DNA from: Glandiceps talaboti
Lineage: Eukaryota; Hemichordata; Enteropneusta; Spengelidae
Length of the DNA stretch: 64,000 nt
Reading direction: 5' to 3'
Assembly: GCF_964340395.1 (NCBI RefSeq)
Contig: NC_135556.1
Span: 26,750,562-26,814,561, forward strand
In this document: positions 1 to 12,550 of the stretch, one piece after another
Layout: each line of letters opens with the position of its first letter
How positions within the stretch are numbered: the stretch's first letter is position 1
Made by a program: the position numbers and the translations under genes
The notes under the pieces: model-generated
Database searches by the model: none
Seen by the model: the letters and a program-made list of their open reading frames with translations, nothing else
What the model was told of the DNA's origin: nothing

Positions 1-235
1 CCTGTATGTTCCCTAAAACAATCCACTAAAGCCTGCAGGAAAAAAGGAATCATGAATAAAACTTTCTTTGTGGTTGTGAACACCTAAAAATAGCTCTATT
101 TGATGTCTGACTTTATCACTGATAGAAAATGGGAAATTAACAATAATATTTCTTTTAGCATGACTGAACTGATTAGAAAGTCAGTTGTTCAGCTCATCTT
201 TTCATCATTAATATAAAATGTTGCTTTGGTTACAG

Positions 236-3200
236 AGAACATTGCTACCTAAGTCCAGTGGTCAGATGCCAACACGTCATATGATGTCTTTATCTATTAT
301 CCCCAACTCATCAAGTGCTGGTGCTGGTACAGGTTCCTTTACACCAATATTACCAAGTCAACTCAGTGCTGTGACTTCATCTGCTGCACCGTCAACTGTC
401 AGGTCTTCTGCCACTACATCAACTCTGTGTTCTAATCTCAAATCAATAGTGCCAACAACTTTCAGTAACAATACAACTACGATAAATACAGGTAAGTTTA
501 GATGTCAGTAGTTAATAGATATAGCAGTATGTAGTGTGTGTGTGTGGGGGGGGGGGGGTAGCGCAATGTGTTGGTGTCATCCATGTATCAATACCACCAT
601 AGGGGGTCTAATCAGTGTTGATATTTATTGGTGAAGGTCTCTTTCAAATGTTTAGAGGTATGTTTTCCATGGAGATGTATATCTGCATATGTTGTAGCTA
701 ACCTTTCACACCTGAATTTACATATATTGCTGCTAACCTTTTCACACCTGGTTACTCAACACCTTCAGTAAATTTGGATCATTCTATCAGATTCAGTTAG
801 ATACTGAAGAATGACAAGTGGTTTGTTCAAAACATGTCTGTTTCTCAATCAAAAGAGGAAGAAAAGAACTTGTGTATGAATAATTATATATTAGTCTACA
901 CTCACTTATTGTGTTTTTTTTACAGCCAATACTCTTGCCTTAGCAGCCAAAGTAGCTGGTGTACCAGGTCAAATGTCCTCAGTTGGTAGTCCCATCCAAA
1001 TCAGCAATGCTAGTAGTCCAGTATCAGTATCAGGTATTAGTGTCACAGCAGGTGTAAATGTTACTGGTGTTACAACTAACATGGTTGGTTCTACTCAGCC
1101 AACAATGAATGGACCAACAGGAAACTTGCTTGTCACTCCACAGTCTGTGGCTACAATAGCCAACATACAGGTGAGTTTGAGTAGGAAAGATATTGATTTT
1201 CAATGTGAGCTTCTGTTAATATCTTTGAACTTGACCCAGACCTTTAATTACACTCTGAGTTAAAATTTAACCTAAATAATTTATTTCCTCTATTCATCAC
1301 ACACAAGTATTTGAAGGAATGTGTTTTCTACAAAGACTTGTTTTTATACAGATAGTGAGAAATAAAATCTAAGCTTGGATTCCAGTTGTCAAGTGTGCAA
1401 TTAGATATTGATTCAGTAGTTTTTAGGAAACAAGATAAGATAATTGACTGTTTTATCTTAACCTTTCAAGGACATGATTAAATGTTTAGCAGCAAAACAC
1501 CAATCCATATTCAATTTGTTGATCAAAGTATAGCAAAAAGTGAATATGTTAAACTGAAGCAGATTTCAGGGACAATTTGCTGTACCTGAAAAGATCTGGT
1601 GTTGAAACTGACACATTACTGATGCACTGCTTTCAATCAATCATGTTATGTTATAAGTTATGACATTTGTATGATGTATGTATATTTCATTTTGATAGGT
1701 CTCATCTGGGAAACCGTTAATGAGCACGTCCACAATTTCAACAGCAACTAGCCTTCGCCCGATTGTTTCATCTAAGTCCATCCCAGTCACAACAGGTTTG
1801 ACCATTAACACTACGGAAGCATCAACAGTGTCAGAAACACCCCATCCATTACTAGTATCACCACCTAATATGTCCTCTTTTCTGGATATATCACTACCAC
1901 CACCAGATGGCGGTATGTTGTCTACACAGGGTGTGGTAGATACTACAGAACTTATTGACATTGCAATGGGATCTAGTGGTATACATAGTAAGTATTACTT
2001 CATTCTGCCCTCATCAGGTTGTTGGGAGGAGGAGGAGGAGAGGGGTGATAGGGTGTACTTATACAGCAGAACTCTCTGACATTGCAATAGGATGTAGTAA
2101 CATTCACAGTAAATATTACCTCATAGTATTGTTTGGGGGGGGGGGGTGAAAGTGAGGGATATCATGTTCACACAGGGTGTAGTGGGTACAACAGACAGCA
2201 AATCTTATTGACATAGCAATTGAATCTAGTGGCATACACAATAGATATTACTGATATGTTCCACCAATAGTTCAAGTTGTTCTATTTATGGCAATGATGA
2301 CAAGTTTAGAAATGACAGCAACATGTGATTTGCTATTTTTATACGCTATACTGAGCCATACTTGTAGTATAAAGTCCTAAATAGTCTGTGAATGTAATAT
2401 CATCATCATTTACCTTGTTATTTGACAATCTTATATTTTCCCATAGAATTAACACAGTAGTCAGTGGCCATATTGGATTCTAATTTGGCTTACTTTTAGT
2501 ATCATTTTGATCCCTATTTTTTAAAAACTGTTTGCTGACCTCATTTTTTTCTTGATTTGAACTGAGAATAGGTTTGGGTTTTCTTGAACAAAGTAACAGA
2601 AAAAGTTTATAAAACTCAACTTGGAATATCTTGATGATTTACTTTTACCAGGTTTTGATGGCCATATTGCAACCTCTGTGACAACGTCCCACAAAACAGG
2701 CAGTAATACTTACCTGACTACCCCACCATCACCAAAAGACAGAAGTGGTACATCCCCACTGATAAGTCCATCTACATCACCATTTAAGCTGTTAACATCA
2801 TCTGAACATCAATGGCTGAATGGAGAGGTAAGATACAACACTGATATCAATCTAATGTACAATGTTAACTGTCTAATGGATTTTATGAAGCCAGTGCACT
2901 TTTCACCATTATACCTACACTAACATTGAATACTGAATAACTATTGACATTTTTATGTGGACGTTTACAGAGAGATGACATATCATTTGGTAGCATCCTG
3001 GCTGGTATAGAATTCCCAGAAAGATAATATAATTTATATTTTAATTTGGACTTTTACAGAGAGATGACATATCATTTAGTAGCATCCTGGCTGGTATAGA
3101 ATTCCCAGAAAGATAATAAATATTTATATAATTTATATTTTAATTTGGACTTTTACAGAGAGATGACATATCATTTAGTAGCATCCTGGCTGGCATAGAA

Positions 3201-4804
3201 TCCCCAGAAAAGAAAGACCGAAGTAACCCATCGAGTGGAGATGGTAATAGTAATGGTTTACATTTACCTACACCAAGTCTAGTCAGTGAATGCTCCAGAG
3301 ATTCACTCATGATAAAGCATGCAGCAGATGTAAGTTGATGACAGTGTGTATTACTGTAGACTGAAAGACTTGTATTGGTTTGTACTTGTGTGAACCGATA
3401 GCTAAACATGACAGTTGATTGTACTTGTGTGAACCAATAGCTAAACATGACGGTTGTTTGTACTTGTGTGAACTGATAGCTAAACATGACAGTTGATTGT
3501 ACTTCTGTGAACTGATAGCTAAACATGACAGTTGATTGTACTTCTGTGAACTGATAGCTAAACATGACAGTTGATTGTACTTGTGTGAACTGATAGCTAA
3601 ACATGACAGTTGATTGTACTTCTGTGAACTGATAGCTAAACATGACAGTTGATTGTACTTGTGTGAACTGATACCTAAACATGACAGTTGATTGTACTTG
3701 TGTGAACCAATAGCTAAACATGACAGTTGTTTGTACTTCTGTGAACTGATAGCTAAACATGACAGTTGTTTGTACTTGTGTGAACTGATAGCTAAACATG
3801 ACAGTTGTTTGTACTTGTGTGAACTGATAGCTAAACATGACAGTTGTTTGTACTTGTGTGAACTGATAGCTAAACATGACAGTTGTTTGTACTTCTGTGA
3901 ACTGATAGCTAAACATGACAGTTGATTGTACTTGTGTGAACCAATAGCTAAACATGACAGTTGTTTGTACTTGTGTGAACTGATAGCTAAACATGACAGT
4001 TGTTTGTACTTGTGAGAACCGATAGCTAAACATGACAGTTGTTTGTACTTGTGTGAACTGATAGCTAAACATGACAGTTGTTTGTACTTCTGTGAACTGA
4101 TAGCTAAACATGACAGTTGTGTGTACTTGTGTGAACTGATAGCTAAACATGACAGTTGTTTGTACTTGTGTGAACTGATAGCTAAACATGACAGTTGTTT
4201 GTACTTGTTTGTAGCAGGAGTATATATAATGAACCTTTCAGTTTAATCTTGAAGGCACAAAGGAGTTTATATGTGTTATATGTATTAAGTTATGAAATAG
4301 TTTTGATTCTATTTATGGCAATGATGACAAGTTTAGAAATGACAGCAACATGTGATTTGCTATTTTTATACGCTATACTGAGCCATAATTCTCATATGAT
4401 AAAACTTGCATAGATTTCCTACCTAGTACCGTAATTTTGGTAGGGAACAAATATTGAAATGCACACTTGTGGAACTGGTAGATTTCACCTACTTTAAGGG
4501 CTGGTGCCTCTAAAAGAAGACTGCTGATATAACAATTATCCAATCTCTGTATTACCTAAGTCATATGAATCCAGGGTAATAATCTCAACACATTTTTGTT
4601 TGTTTGCAGGTTGATTCAACTCTCCAGTATATGATGAATGAAAACAGTGTAGATTACATTTCAAAGTTTGCGGATCTGGCAGCCCAAATATCAGCAACTC
4701 CAGAAACTCCTAAGAAAGTCATCTTTGACCTACACCGTCTAGCTAATGAAGAAAATAGTAGAGAGATATCGTCCGTTGTTAAGAATCTTGACAAACTTGA
4801 GTGA
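236..4804 (+). CDS. CRAMP1: CRAMP1 (Cramped-like chromatin protein), 3' exons only
   Basis: Six coding exons are visible: 236-491, 926-1170, 1699-1987, 2652-2827, 3159-3329 and 4610-4804, with phases 1, 0, 1, 0, 0 and a TGA at 4802-4804. Every junction has AG/GT, and the reading frame is continuous. The 5' part of the gene, including the SANT region, lies left of the window. The identification rests on C-terminal blocks that I recall from vertebrate CRAMP1: FLDISLPPPDG followed by an isoleucine-rich stretch, QW before a DISFGSILAG-type block and SPEKK, LPTP, RDS, and the closing MMNENSVDYISKFADLA. The two N-terminal exons here are Ser/Thr-rich and low complexity. Cramped proteins are nuclear and linked to Polycomb-type repression and histone gene control; that role is family knowledge, not visible here. 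The protein ends in a charged tail (NLDKLE) not in the human one as I remember it. Confidence 0.85.
1935..2256 (+). repeat. Triplicated exon end with splice donor (CRAMP1)
   Basis: The last ~60 bases of the CRAMP1 exon ending at 1987, with the donor, are echoed twice in the following intron, at about 2052-2130 and 2172-2253. The copies keep the string coding for an ELIDIAMGSS-like peptide in diverged form. The second copy still has a GT (aGTAAAT, near 2109), while the third has lost it (caATAGAT). The unit is roughly 110-120 bases. Confidence 0.8.
2280..2360 (+). repeat. 81-bp dispersed repeat, copy A
   Basis: This segment, starting ttctatttatggcaatgatg, recurs at 4307-4387 in another CRAMP1 intron, apparently base for base. 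It has no obvious terminal inverted repeat. It could be a recent short insertion or a gene-conversion tract. Confidence 0.85.
2435..2612 (+). repeat. Dispersed repeat marked by gtggccatattggattc
   Basis: The text from the cagtggccatattggattc core to a tail resembling gaactgagaatagg and aacaaagtaacagaaaaag recurs at 27715-27910. Its reversed core recurs near 36555-36600. Three scattered copies suggest an old interspersed element; the family is unknown. Confidence 0.6.
2961..3200 (+). repeat. Triplicated splice acceptor plus exon start (CRAMP1)
   Basis: The pattern ttttacAG followed by the exon start agagatgacatatcatt occurs three times, with AG ending at 2970, 3059 and 3158. Only the third joins an open exon (3159-3329). 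In the first two copies the exon text runs for 17 codons and reaches TAA after PER, because one base differs. Spacing is 89 and 99 bases. Confidence 0.9.
3375..4210 (+). repeat. 39-bp minisatellite, about 21 copies
   Basis: The unit contains gtgaactgatagctaaacat plus acagttgtttgtactt. Variation is limited to a few positions (ctg/ccg/cca, tgtg/tctg, ttga/ttgt). The period is a multiple of three and lacks stops, so long open frames appear on both strands; they are not genes. It lies wholly inside the last CRAMP1 intron. Confidence 0.95.
4307..4387 (+). repeat. 81-bp dispersed repeat, copy B
   Basis: Second copy of the segment at 2280-2360, in the same orientation and downstream of the 39-bp minisatellite. 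Confidence 0.85.
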
Positions 4805-7800
4805 ACACAAGGAAAATCAACCCATTTGTAAATAGTGTTTAACGTTGAAGTTGATAACCTACAAGGTGTTTTCTCACTAACAGTGTCTTTTTTGTCTGTT
4901 TGTAATTTGCAATCTGAGATACCTGTTAGATGTTGAATGACTGTTAATACTTATATATCTATCTATACATGAGGAGCTGAGATGTGGAAACAATGATAGC
5001 TAAATGTAAAGCACAGGCTGTAACTGGAGAGAAACAGACAATGTGTGGTATAGTATACACATGTTGACAGATCACAAGGGCAACGTGTACATGTGTTTCT
5101 TCGAGGGACTGTGGGTCACCACAATGCAGACTTTCCTGAGGATGGATCAGCAAAGACATGCATGTATTTGGTCTTAAGTTTGAAAATGGCATTTCTGTGT
5201 ATTATATGTTTGTTCTGATATTTCCATGATTGTGTCCAGCTGTATGAGACATGCGAGAATTAAATGTGTATGGACTCGGGATTCACAGTTACAAAACTGG
5301 TATTTCAGTAATGCTCATTACTTACCAGGGATGATGGAAATAGTGGTAGCATACAATGCCCTCCTGAGGTCACAAGTCTACGTTATTGAGTCATGTACAA
5401 GAACAGCTGAAGAAGGCAGAATAATTTAGCCAAGATGTACTAGGCAAATTAATAACACTCTTGAGTTCAGAATGGACTAAAAAACATGTCACTGGAAGGG
5501 GGGGGGGGGGGGGGGCATCAGTATCATTCCTTTCCCTTCCATTTGTGGAAATAGATAATGCCCACAGTGGCTGATCTATCATGCTAAGTTTGCAACTCCT
5601 TCAAGATTATTATTTATTGCATGTTTTATGAGTGGAATGATACTGTATTTGACATGAACAATTCAATCTGGCAGGTTTACAAGTTCCTCATTTGTAAACT
5701 CTATTAAATTTAACAATTTAAACAATTATCAAAATTGTGTTGATGAGATACCTATGTATACGTTTTAGTTTATACAACAGATTATATTACATCTACAAAT
5801 TATGCAAAATTATGTATGCATTTATTCCATGTTATTAACATCTTACGTTCTGATGTACAATATGTAATTACCACATTACTGGCAGCTTCAGATATACATT
5901 TTTCTACCAACTTAACTTACCCAAATATATGTGAGGTTCGGGAAATATAAATGGTATGGTGGGGAGGGGGGGGGGGGGAGTGTTACTTCCCAAATTTATA
6001 TATGGGGATGTGCTGCCAAAGTTCAAAACATCTACACTTGTGTAATCTAAAACCAGACATTCTTAGGGATTTCCAGTTACAATCACCCAGTCCTGATGCT
6101 GTGAATGTATTTATAAAGTATAGAGGTGTTTCCTACGTTATTGAACCTATGATTAAGGAAGTTTCAACCCCATTTTAGGGATATTTTGTATGAAAAAGTG
6201 ACTCATTTGAGCAGCGCATACCTGTATGCCTTTCTATGGAGTACTCCCCACTCCCCCTCCCCTCTCCGGGATCTCTACTGCATTTTAAGACATTGAAGTA
6301 TCTTGACCGCAGTGTACACAGCTGACAAACTAAAGTAAAACATTGATGTGAAGGTCATGTTATTAGAATCATCAGTATTCATATTCATATTCATATTCAT
6401 ATTGATGTCTTATTTTGTTTTCAATTTTGAGGCTTGAAAAGCCAGGTTGAGACCAACACTAGAGTTGCTAGGCATTGACCTTTGACCTTACAAGTAGCTA
6501 CATATTTGACCAATATATTCAATATTTATGTAACTCTTCCAGTTTGCCAAGTCTTGAAAGTCATCATTTTGACCAATAAAAGTGTCTGTGACGAGGACTT
6601 CATCCTTGTGCTTATATTTATGCATGGTATATTTGCAGTATCAAAAATTTGAAAAAACTCCAAAGATATGAGATGACAGGATCTGACCGTACCGTTACCA
6701 AGGAAACAGACAACTCATCTAAAGGAGCTCTGTCTAGATACCTTAATTCTATACTTTGTCTTCTATCACCAGTATCAAAAAGTTGAGTAATTATTTTCAT
6801 AAATTTGGTGATGAAGTTATATTGTACAAAGTTTCAAGAATATTGTAATAATGAATCTTTGAGATGTCCTGTGTAAAATGTTGTGAAGAGTTTATGTACA
6901 GTAGGCCACCCATACGTAATTCTATCTTTGAATGTTGTGAAGAGTTCATGTACAGTAGGCCACTCGTACATAATTCTATCTTTGAGATGTCCTGTGTAAA
7001 ATGTTGTGAAGAGTTCATGTACAGTAGGCCACCCATACATAATTCTATCTTTGAGATGTCCTGTGTAAAATGTTGTGAAGAGTTCATGTACAGTAGGCCA
7101 CCTGTACATAATTCTATCTTTGAGATGTCCTGTGTAAAATGTTGTGAAGAGTTCATGTACAGTAGGCCACCCATACATAATTCTATCTTTGAGATGTCCT
7201 GTGTAAAATGTTGTGAAGAGTTCATGTACAGTAGGCCACCCATACATAATTCTATCTTTGAGATGTCCTGTGTAAAATGTTGTGAAGAGTTCGTGTACAG
7301 TAGACCACCCGTACATAATTCTATCTTTGAGATGTCCTGTGTAAAATGTTGTGAAGAGTTCATGTACATTAGGCCACCCATACATAATTCTATCTTTGAG
7401 ATGTCCTGTGTAAAATGTTGTGAAGAGTTCATGTACAGTAGACCACCCGTACATAATTCTATCTTTGAGATGTCCTGTGTAAAATGTTGTGAAGAGTTCA
7501 TGTACAGTAGGCCACTCGTACATAATTCTATCTTTGAGATGTCCTGTGTAAAATGTTGTGAAGAGTTCATGTACAGTAGACCACCCGTACATAATTCTAT
7601 CTTTGAGATGTCCTGTGTAAAACGTTGTGAAGAGTTCATGTACATGATGGATCAGTAGGTCGATTAAAAATACAAAAAGTACTAGTAAGTGTATGAGTAC
7701 ATGTTTGTGATATTTTTAATTAATAATCATACTTTAACAGACTTAGAAATAACAATTAAAATCAGAACGAAACTTTGAACCATTCATTTTATTAAATTTA

Positions 7801-8240
7801 TCAAATTTCACCGATAAATGCTCATTTTTTGCTCGATTAGTTGTTTGCATGGGTGCGACCTTATAGTCAGTGATGATGTAATATTTTCCTAATCATGCCA
7901 TAGAGGGCAGTGATTCTTTTTTTAATTTCACCAGATTGAAGAAATATAATATGGAAAGTCAGGTCACGAGAAATGTAGAATTAAGTCTGGCTGGCCTTTT
8001 GTATGAAGTGTTGAAATCAATCCAGTAAGCAATATAGAGTTTGTAATGCATACAAGTTGTTCATTTTGTTGTTTTTCTGTTAATATAATTTTGACATATT
8101 TGTGCATGCCAGTGTCAGTGCAATACAATACCAAGCAAGGTGATGTCATGCTTGTAAATGTTGTTTATACTTTAATTAATGTACTGTTTTTGTTCTACTT
8201 TTGAAAAAGTGTAAATAAAATATAGAAAATTTGCTACGAG
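4805..8240 (+). other. CRAMP1 3' flank / probable long 3' UTR
   Basis: No coding exon is visible after the CRAMP1 stop. The AT-rich text with AATAAA at about 8213-8218 could be the transcript's 3' end, which would make the UTR about 3.4 kb and include the 69-bp minisatellite. Shorter ends are also possible. Poly-G runs occur near 5498-5514 and 5966-5978. Confidence 0.4.
6862..7645 (+). repeat. 69-bp minisatellite, about 11.5 copies
   Basis: The unit runs from gagatgtcctgtgtaaaatg through ttgtgaagagttcatgtaca to gtaggccacccatacataat and tctatcttt. The first internal copy is 18 bases short; others differ by single bases (ccgta/ccata, aggcc/agacc). Open frames of 252-282 codons on both strands come from the stop-free unit whose length divides by three. 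Confidence 0.95.
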
Positions 8241-9224
8241 TGCGTTGAGATTCTGTGAGACAAAATACAATCTTTCTTCACTCAAAAACACAAGTAAGGC
8301 CTAAAAAAAATTGTTGTTCCAATTACACTCAACTTTAGAATAGGTTGGGAAGGTAGATTTCTTTTTCAGGCAGTTATGGTTTCTGTTGTTTCCATATCGT
8401 CTCTGTGTTATTGGTTTCTTTCCATCAGATTTACAGCCATTACAGATTGGAAGAACAGTTTTATATTGTCTTTTTAAGTTACGTCAGTTACCACATCCAC
8501 TTTCTCACGAGACTTCACAATTTTCACAAATTTATTTTTTCTCTTGAATACATAAGAAAAGTTTAGGGTTGGCAGTGAAAACCTAGGTGGTGGGGTAGGG
8601 TAACCGGAACCAATTTTTTAAAGGCCTAATGTAACAACCAAGAAATTGTACATTTACGCTGAACTAGTAAAGATAAATATACAATCTCTTCTGCCAGTCA
8701 ATCAGGAAATTACATCGCCATGGCAACGATTCTTTTAACAACCTTAACGTTTTGTACTGTATGCTAGGAAAAGTATTACAGGCATATATAGTACAGTAGT
8801 ACACACATAACTTGAAATATTTAACATTTTGTTCTGAAACTGCATTGTTTTCATGAAATCAGAAGATATGACATGAGGGAATAGGAAAATTGGGGTGTTT
8901 ATTGACAATTAAGTCTGGATTCCCATGGTAACGCGTGGTGTGATTTCACTCATTTAGCCTAGAGCCAGTCTGGGATTAGGTTTAGTTCACAATACAAAAT
9001 GTATCCACTGTGATCATAAGATCTCAAACGTAATATCCACTTCCTTATGAAATTGGTGTCAAACTACATCGGTCTTTCTCTGTGACCGTTTGGAAAACTA
9101 AGATGTCTATCTTTAGAATAGAGATGTTGAATATAATGTCTTATTTCATGTATGAATAATGTATCGCAGACCTTCATGGAGATGTCAAGTATTCAGATAT
9201 TGAATGAAATCCTGTTCATAATGT

Positions 9225-9870
9225 GTAGTCCTGTGCAGCAAATAAAAAGAAATATAATGCCACATGACTGGGCACATGACAGTAACACACTGATCACACA
9301 GCCATAGAATAACACTGGTCATACAGTCATAGAAACACTGATCACACAAAGATAGCATAACGCTGATATCCATAGAGTAACATTGATCACAGCCATAGAC
9401 GTGAACAAAACTGATCACACAGCCGGAGTATCACACTGATTGCACGTATCACAGCTACAGAATAACATTGTGATAACATGGCTAGACAGAACAACACTAT
9501 GCTATGATCACAACCACAGATAATCACTATGGTCACAAAGCCATAGAACAACACTATGGTCACAAAGCCACTATGGACACAAATCCATAGAACACTGGTC
9601 ACAAAGCCACAGATAATCACTATGGTCACAAAGCCACTATGGACACAAAGCCACAGAACAATATTACGGTCAAAACCACCGTACAACACTGATCACACAT
9701 CACATTATGATCACACATCCATAGAGAAACACTATGATCACACATCCATAGAGAAACACTATGATCATACATCCACAGAGAAATGCTATGATCATACATC
9801 ACAGAGAAACACTATGATCATACATTCACAGAGAAACGCTATGATCATACATCCACAGAGAAACACACAG
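9225..9870 (+). repeat. Degenerate ~30-bp tandem array (gatcacac / ccatagaa)
   Basis: Blocks such as gatcacacagccatagaata and the related atgatcatacatccacagag alternate irregularly with many substitutions. The last ~160 bases (9705-9860) are more regular. This looks like an old, decayed minisatellite. Confidence 0.8.
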
Positions 9871-10470
9871 CCATAGAAATGACAAGTCTGCCAGTCTGTA
9901 TCTACTGGTTACAGCATAACATTGTTTAATAACATCATTTTTTAACATTACAACATAGAAAAAATATGAAATAAAATTGCATTTTCAATCTCGCCGATTA
10001 AACCAAATCAAAAAATACAGCAAATAAAAACAATTTTCACCCCAATTTCATATGTATAAGATTACAAAGAAGGCACACATGTTTGATAAATTTAAACAAA
10101 AAAAAATCCAAAATAATAGTGGCATAAAAATTGAAATTGGCCACCTCACACTTAAATCATGTGTATTAATATTGCTGCTGTATAAAATTACTTTGACAGG
10201 AAGTGGTCTGTTTGATCTGACTAAACTGATCATCAGGTAATATGATATGTAAAACAACTAACATACAGTACTATCTATTGCTATCTAGACTATATCTAAC
10301 ACACATACTATGGCTAGATGCCATCTTTTTTCTATAACATTGTATGAGGTAATGCTTATCGGAGGCCCTTGGGGTATTTGTACAAGTGTATCAATATTTC
10401 TCATTTTCTATCAAAAACAAGAAATAGAAGGTTTGTATATCAATACACTACTACTTCTCTGTCTTTCTGT

Positions 10471-10497
10471 CACACACACACACACACACACACATAC
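10471..10497 (+). repeat. (CA)n microsatellite
   Basis: About 12 uninterrupted CA units preceded by a pyrimidine-rich tract. Confidence 0.9.
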
Positions 10498-10970
10498 TTA
10501 CTAGGAGTAGTTCACTTTTTGCTTGGAGGTTATAGAGTGATTACAGAGGGAAGAGTTGGATTGATAGTAAGGAAAACAGTTTGATCAAACTTATAAAAAA
10601 GAGTCTATTTTTGTCAACAAATAAATAATGTGTAACAGCACACAATAAAGTGCAATAACTGTTTATAAAACTTAATATTGATGCAACCAAGTGCAACCGT
10701 CCCTCAACCCATATTTTGTGTCTGCTTCAAAATGACTTCACATGAATATTACGACACAAGGGAATCTGTCATTTTAATGAATCATATTTTCTAGGCTTTA
10801 AACATGACATTAATTAACACCTTTTATCACATTTCCATTGCAACAAACTATGCATGATACAGTAAATTCTTGTCAAACTATGCATGGAACACATTCTTCC
10901 CATAGATTTACAAATGGTAAGTATTTGTATGTAGAGGTACACAGATTTCATAATACCTTTTCAGACAATC

Positions 10971-10976
10971 TTTATT
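10971..10976 (-). terminator. Polyadenylation signal candidate for TXNDC9
   Basis: TTTATT on the plus strand reads AATAAA on the minus strand, about 230 bases downstream of the TXNDC9 stop codon. Confidence 0.5.
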
Positions 10977-11208
10977 TGAATATCACTCTACATTAAGTAT
11001 TTTATCTGACTTCAGCTCTCTCTGGCAGTGACCAACACTGTAGATAAAGTCAATGATTCAATTGCAATATACAAGTTGCAGAAGTTACCCAACTGTTTCT
11101 TTATATTTGATGTTGCTGATATCACCCTCCCCACCCCTACCCCAAAGTTTTCAGTGTTCCTATTGGTTAATATTACAGGGTCATAGGCCAAAGTTGAAAG
11201 GTCTTTGA

Positions 11209-12550
11209 TTACCAGTCTTCATCTGAGTCATCGTCTACTCTTCCTCTGATTGTTTTCTTGGGGTTTTTCAAAATTGATTTTGACTGAGCACCTTGTAGTG
11301 GTGGATCTTGTAAGTTACCAGCGTAGTCAATGACACTGGCACATCCCAGTCTCCACTCCAACATTTCAGTTGGGAAGTCATCATTTCCACCCATATCATC
11401 AAATCTACAAAACACAATATTAAATTAAGTCAATTTTACATATTATGGGTTGGTTAGTAAAGAGAATAGCTGTAAACAGAAAGAGAAAGAGTAGTTTATT
11501 TAGCAATTTGATTCATTTACTTTGTAGTTAAATATATTACATCTACTTTCAAGATTGGGACTGGGTTTGATATAGTCTGTAAGGTATGCCGTGACGGGGT
11601 GCCCTCACACATTGGCGAGAGGAGGCCGGTGAGGGCGAAATGTCACAATGTATCTTACAGTCTAGGTTTGATATAAATTATAATAATACATGCTCCAATA
11701 AAGTAATTTATCACACTGTGCTCAAAGCATTGTAAAAGGACAGTATATTACTCCTAGCACAGACCTAGCACAGCCCTAGCACAACAACCCACTTGACTTC
11801 CTCAACTCTTGCCAAGCATACATCACTGCTGTGTCTATAAGCACACAGAGAATTAAAATCTTGCCATCGAGAAGTTCAATTTCTCATCAAAGATTATGAA
11901 GATGAATCTTATCTTCTCAGTAACTTCACTTTGTGTCATCATTTTCAAGAGCATGACTTGTGTGTCTCTTTTTGATGTAATATACCATGCTTACTCTAAA
12001 AAAGGGTAATAGAGAGAAAATCTTACAGAATCATAGAGTAGTCTATATCACTACATCATTGGTAGAAACCAGCTGTTAATACTTACCCAACAATGTAATC
12101 TGATGTTTTGCCATCTTTAATCAAAGCAATAGTAGGAATAACTTTAATACGAAGTCTTTCAGCCAGAAATGGACACTTCTCAGCATTGATTTTCAGAAAT
12201 CTAGTCTCAATATGTTTAGGTGCCAGGATACCAAGATGTTTGTCAATAATTTTACATCTGAAAGTACTCTCTCTGTAGAAGTGACAAACAACATGTTTAC
12301 TCTTTTTACATTCTTCAAAGAATTCTTTTTCCCCTGGTAGTTCCATGTACTGTCCATGTCCATTTTGCAGCCATTTTTGTTTCTGTTCATGTGCCTTTTT
12401 CATTGCTGCAAGTCGCCTTTGTCTTAATATTTCCATTTCATCCTCATCCATTTCATCCAAGCGATTGATTTCTGCATCTACCTGACTTTCTATAATGTTG
12501 GTCGCCTGCAATATCTGATTTTCCAGGGCTTGCTCCATGTTACCAGCCAT
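11209..12550 (-). CDS. TXNDC9: TXNDC9 (phosducin-like protein 3, thioredoxin-fold)
   Basis: Two coding exons on the minus strand, 12550-12087 and 11404-11209, give 219 residues, close to the human 226. The start ATG is at 12550-12548. Residues 1-60 are acidic and helical (NRLDEMDEDEMEILRQRR), followed by the KWLQNGHGQY block. The thioredoxin-like domain has CHFYRESTFRCKIIDKHL, where a redox CXXC is replaced by a single Cys as in the family, then FLKINAEKCPFL, VIPTIALIKDGK and the LEWRLG block. The C-terminus carries KKTIRGR and an acidic DDDSDEDW end. PhLP3 proteins bind the CCT chaperonin and modulate actin/tubulin folding (family knowledge). A 5' UTR junction at 12575 joins an exon near 13896. 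Confidence 0.97.
11573..11662. repeat. Imperfect inverted repeat in TXNDC9 intron
   Basis: tagtctgtaaggtatgccgt on the left pairs with acaatgtatcttacagtcta on the right. Both sides also share ccctcac/gtgaggg. It resembles a ~90-bp MITE. Confidence 0.6.

Larger units (their letters stand above)
8241..10960. other. Intergenic stretch without a recognised gene
   Basis: This lies between the 3' ends of CRAMP1 and TXNDC9, which converge. I see no spliced coding block on either strand. It holds the degenerate array at 9225-9870 and a short CA run at 10471-10496. Confidence 0.6.

Noticed and set aside
545-558. Poly-G runs (also near 2137, 5498, 5966, 53388 and 60794)
   Set aside because: Simple homopolymers common in this sequence; I see no consistent position relative to genes.
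3140-4189. 349-codon minus-strand open frame of 13-residue repeats
   Set aside because: It is the 39-bp intronic minisatellite read in a stop-free frame, opposite CRAMP1; no splice or start context supports a gene.
6797-7658. CRISPR-like regular repeats (also at 29990-31732)
   Set aside because: There are no unique spacers between repeats, and the context is animal introns and UTRs; they are minisatellites.
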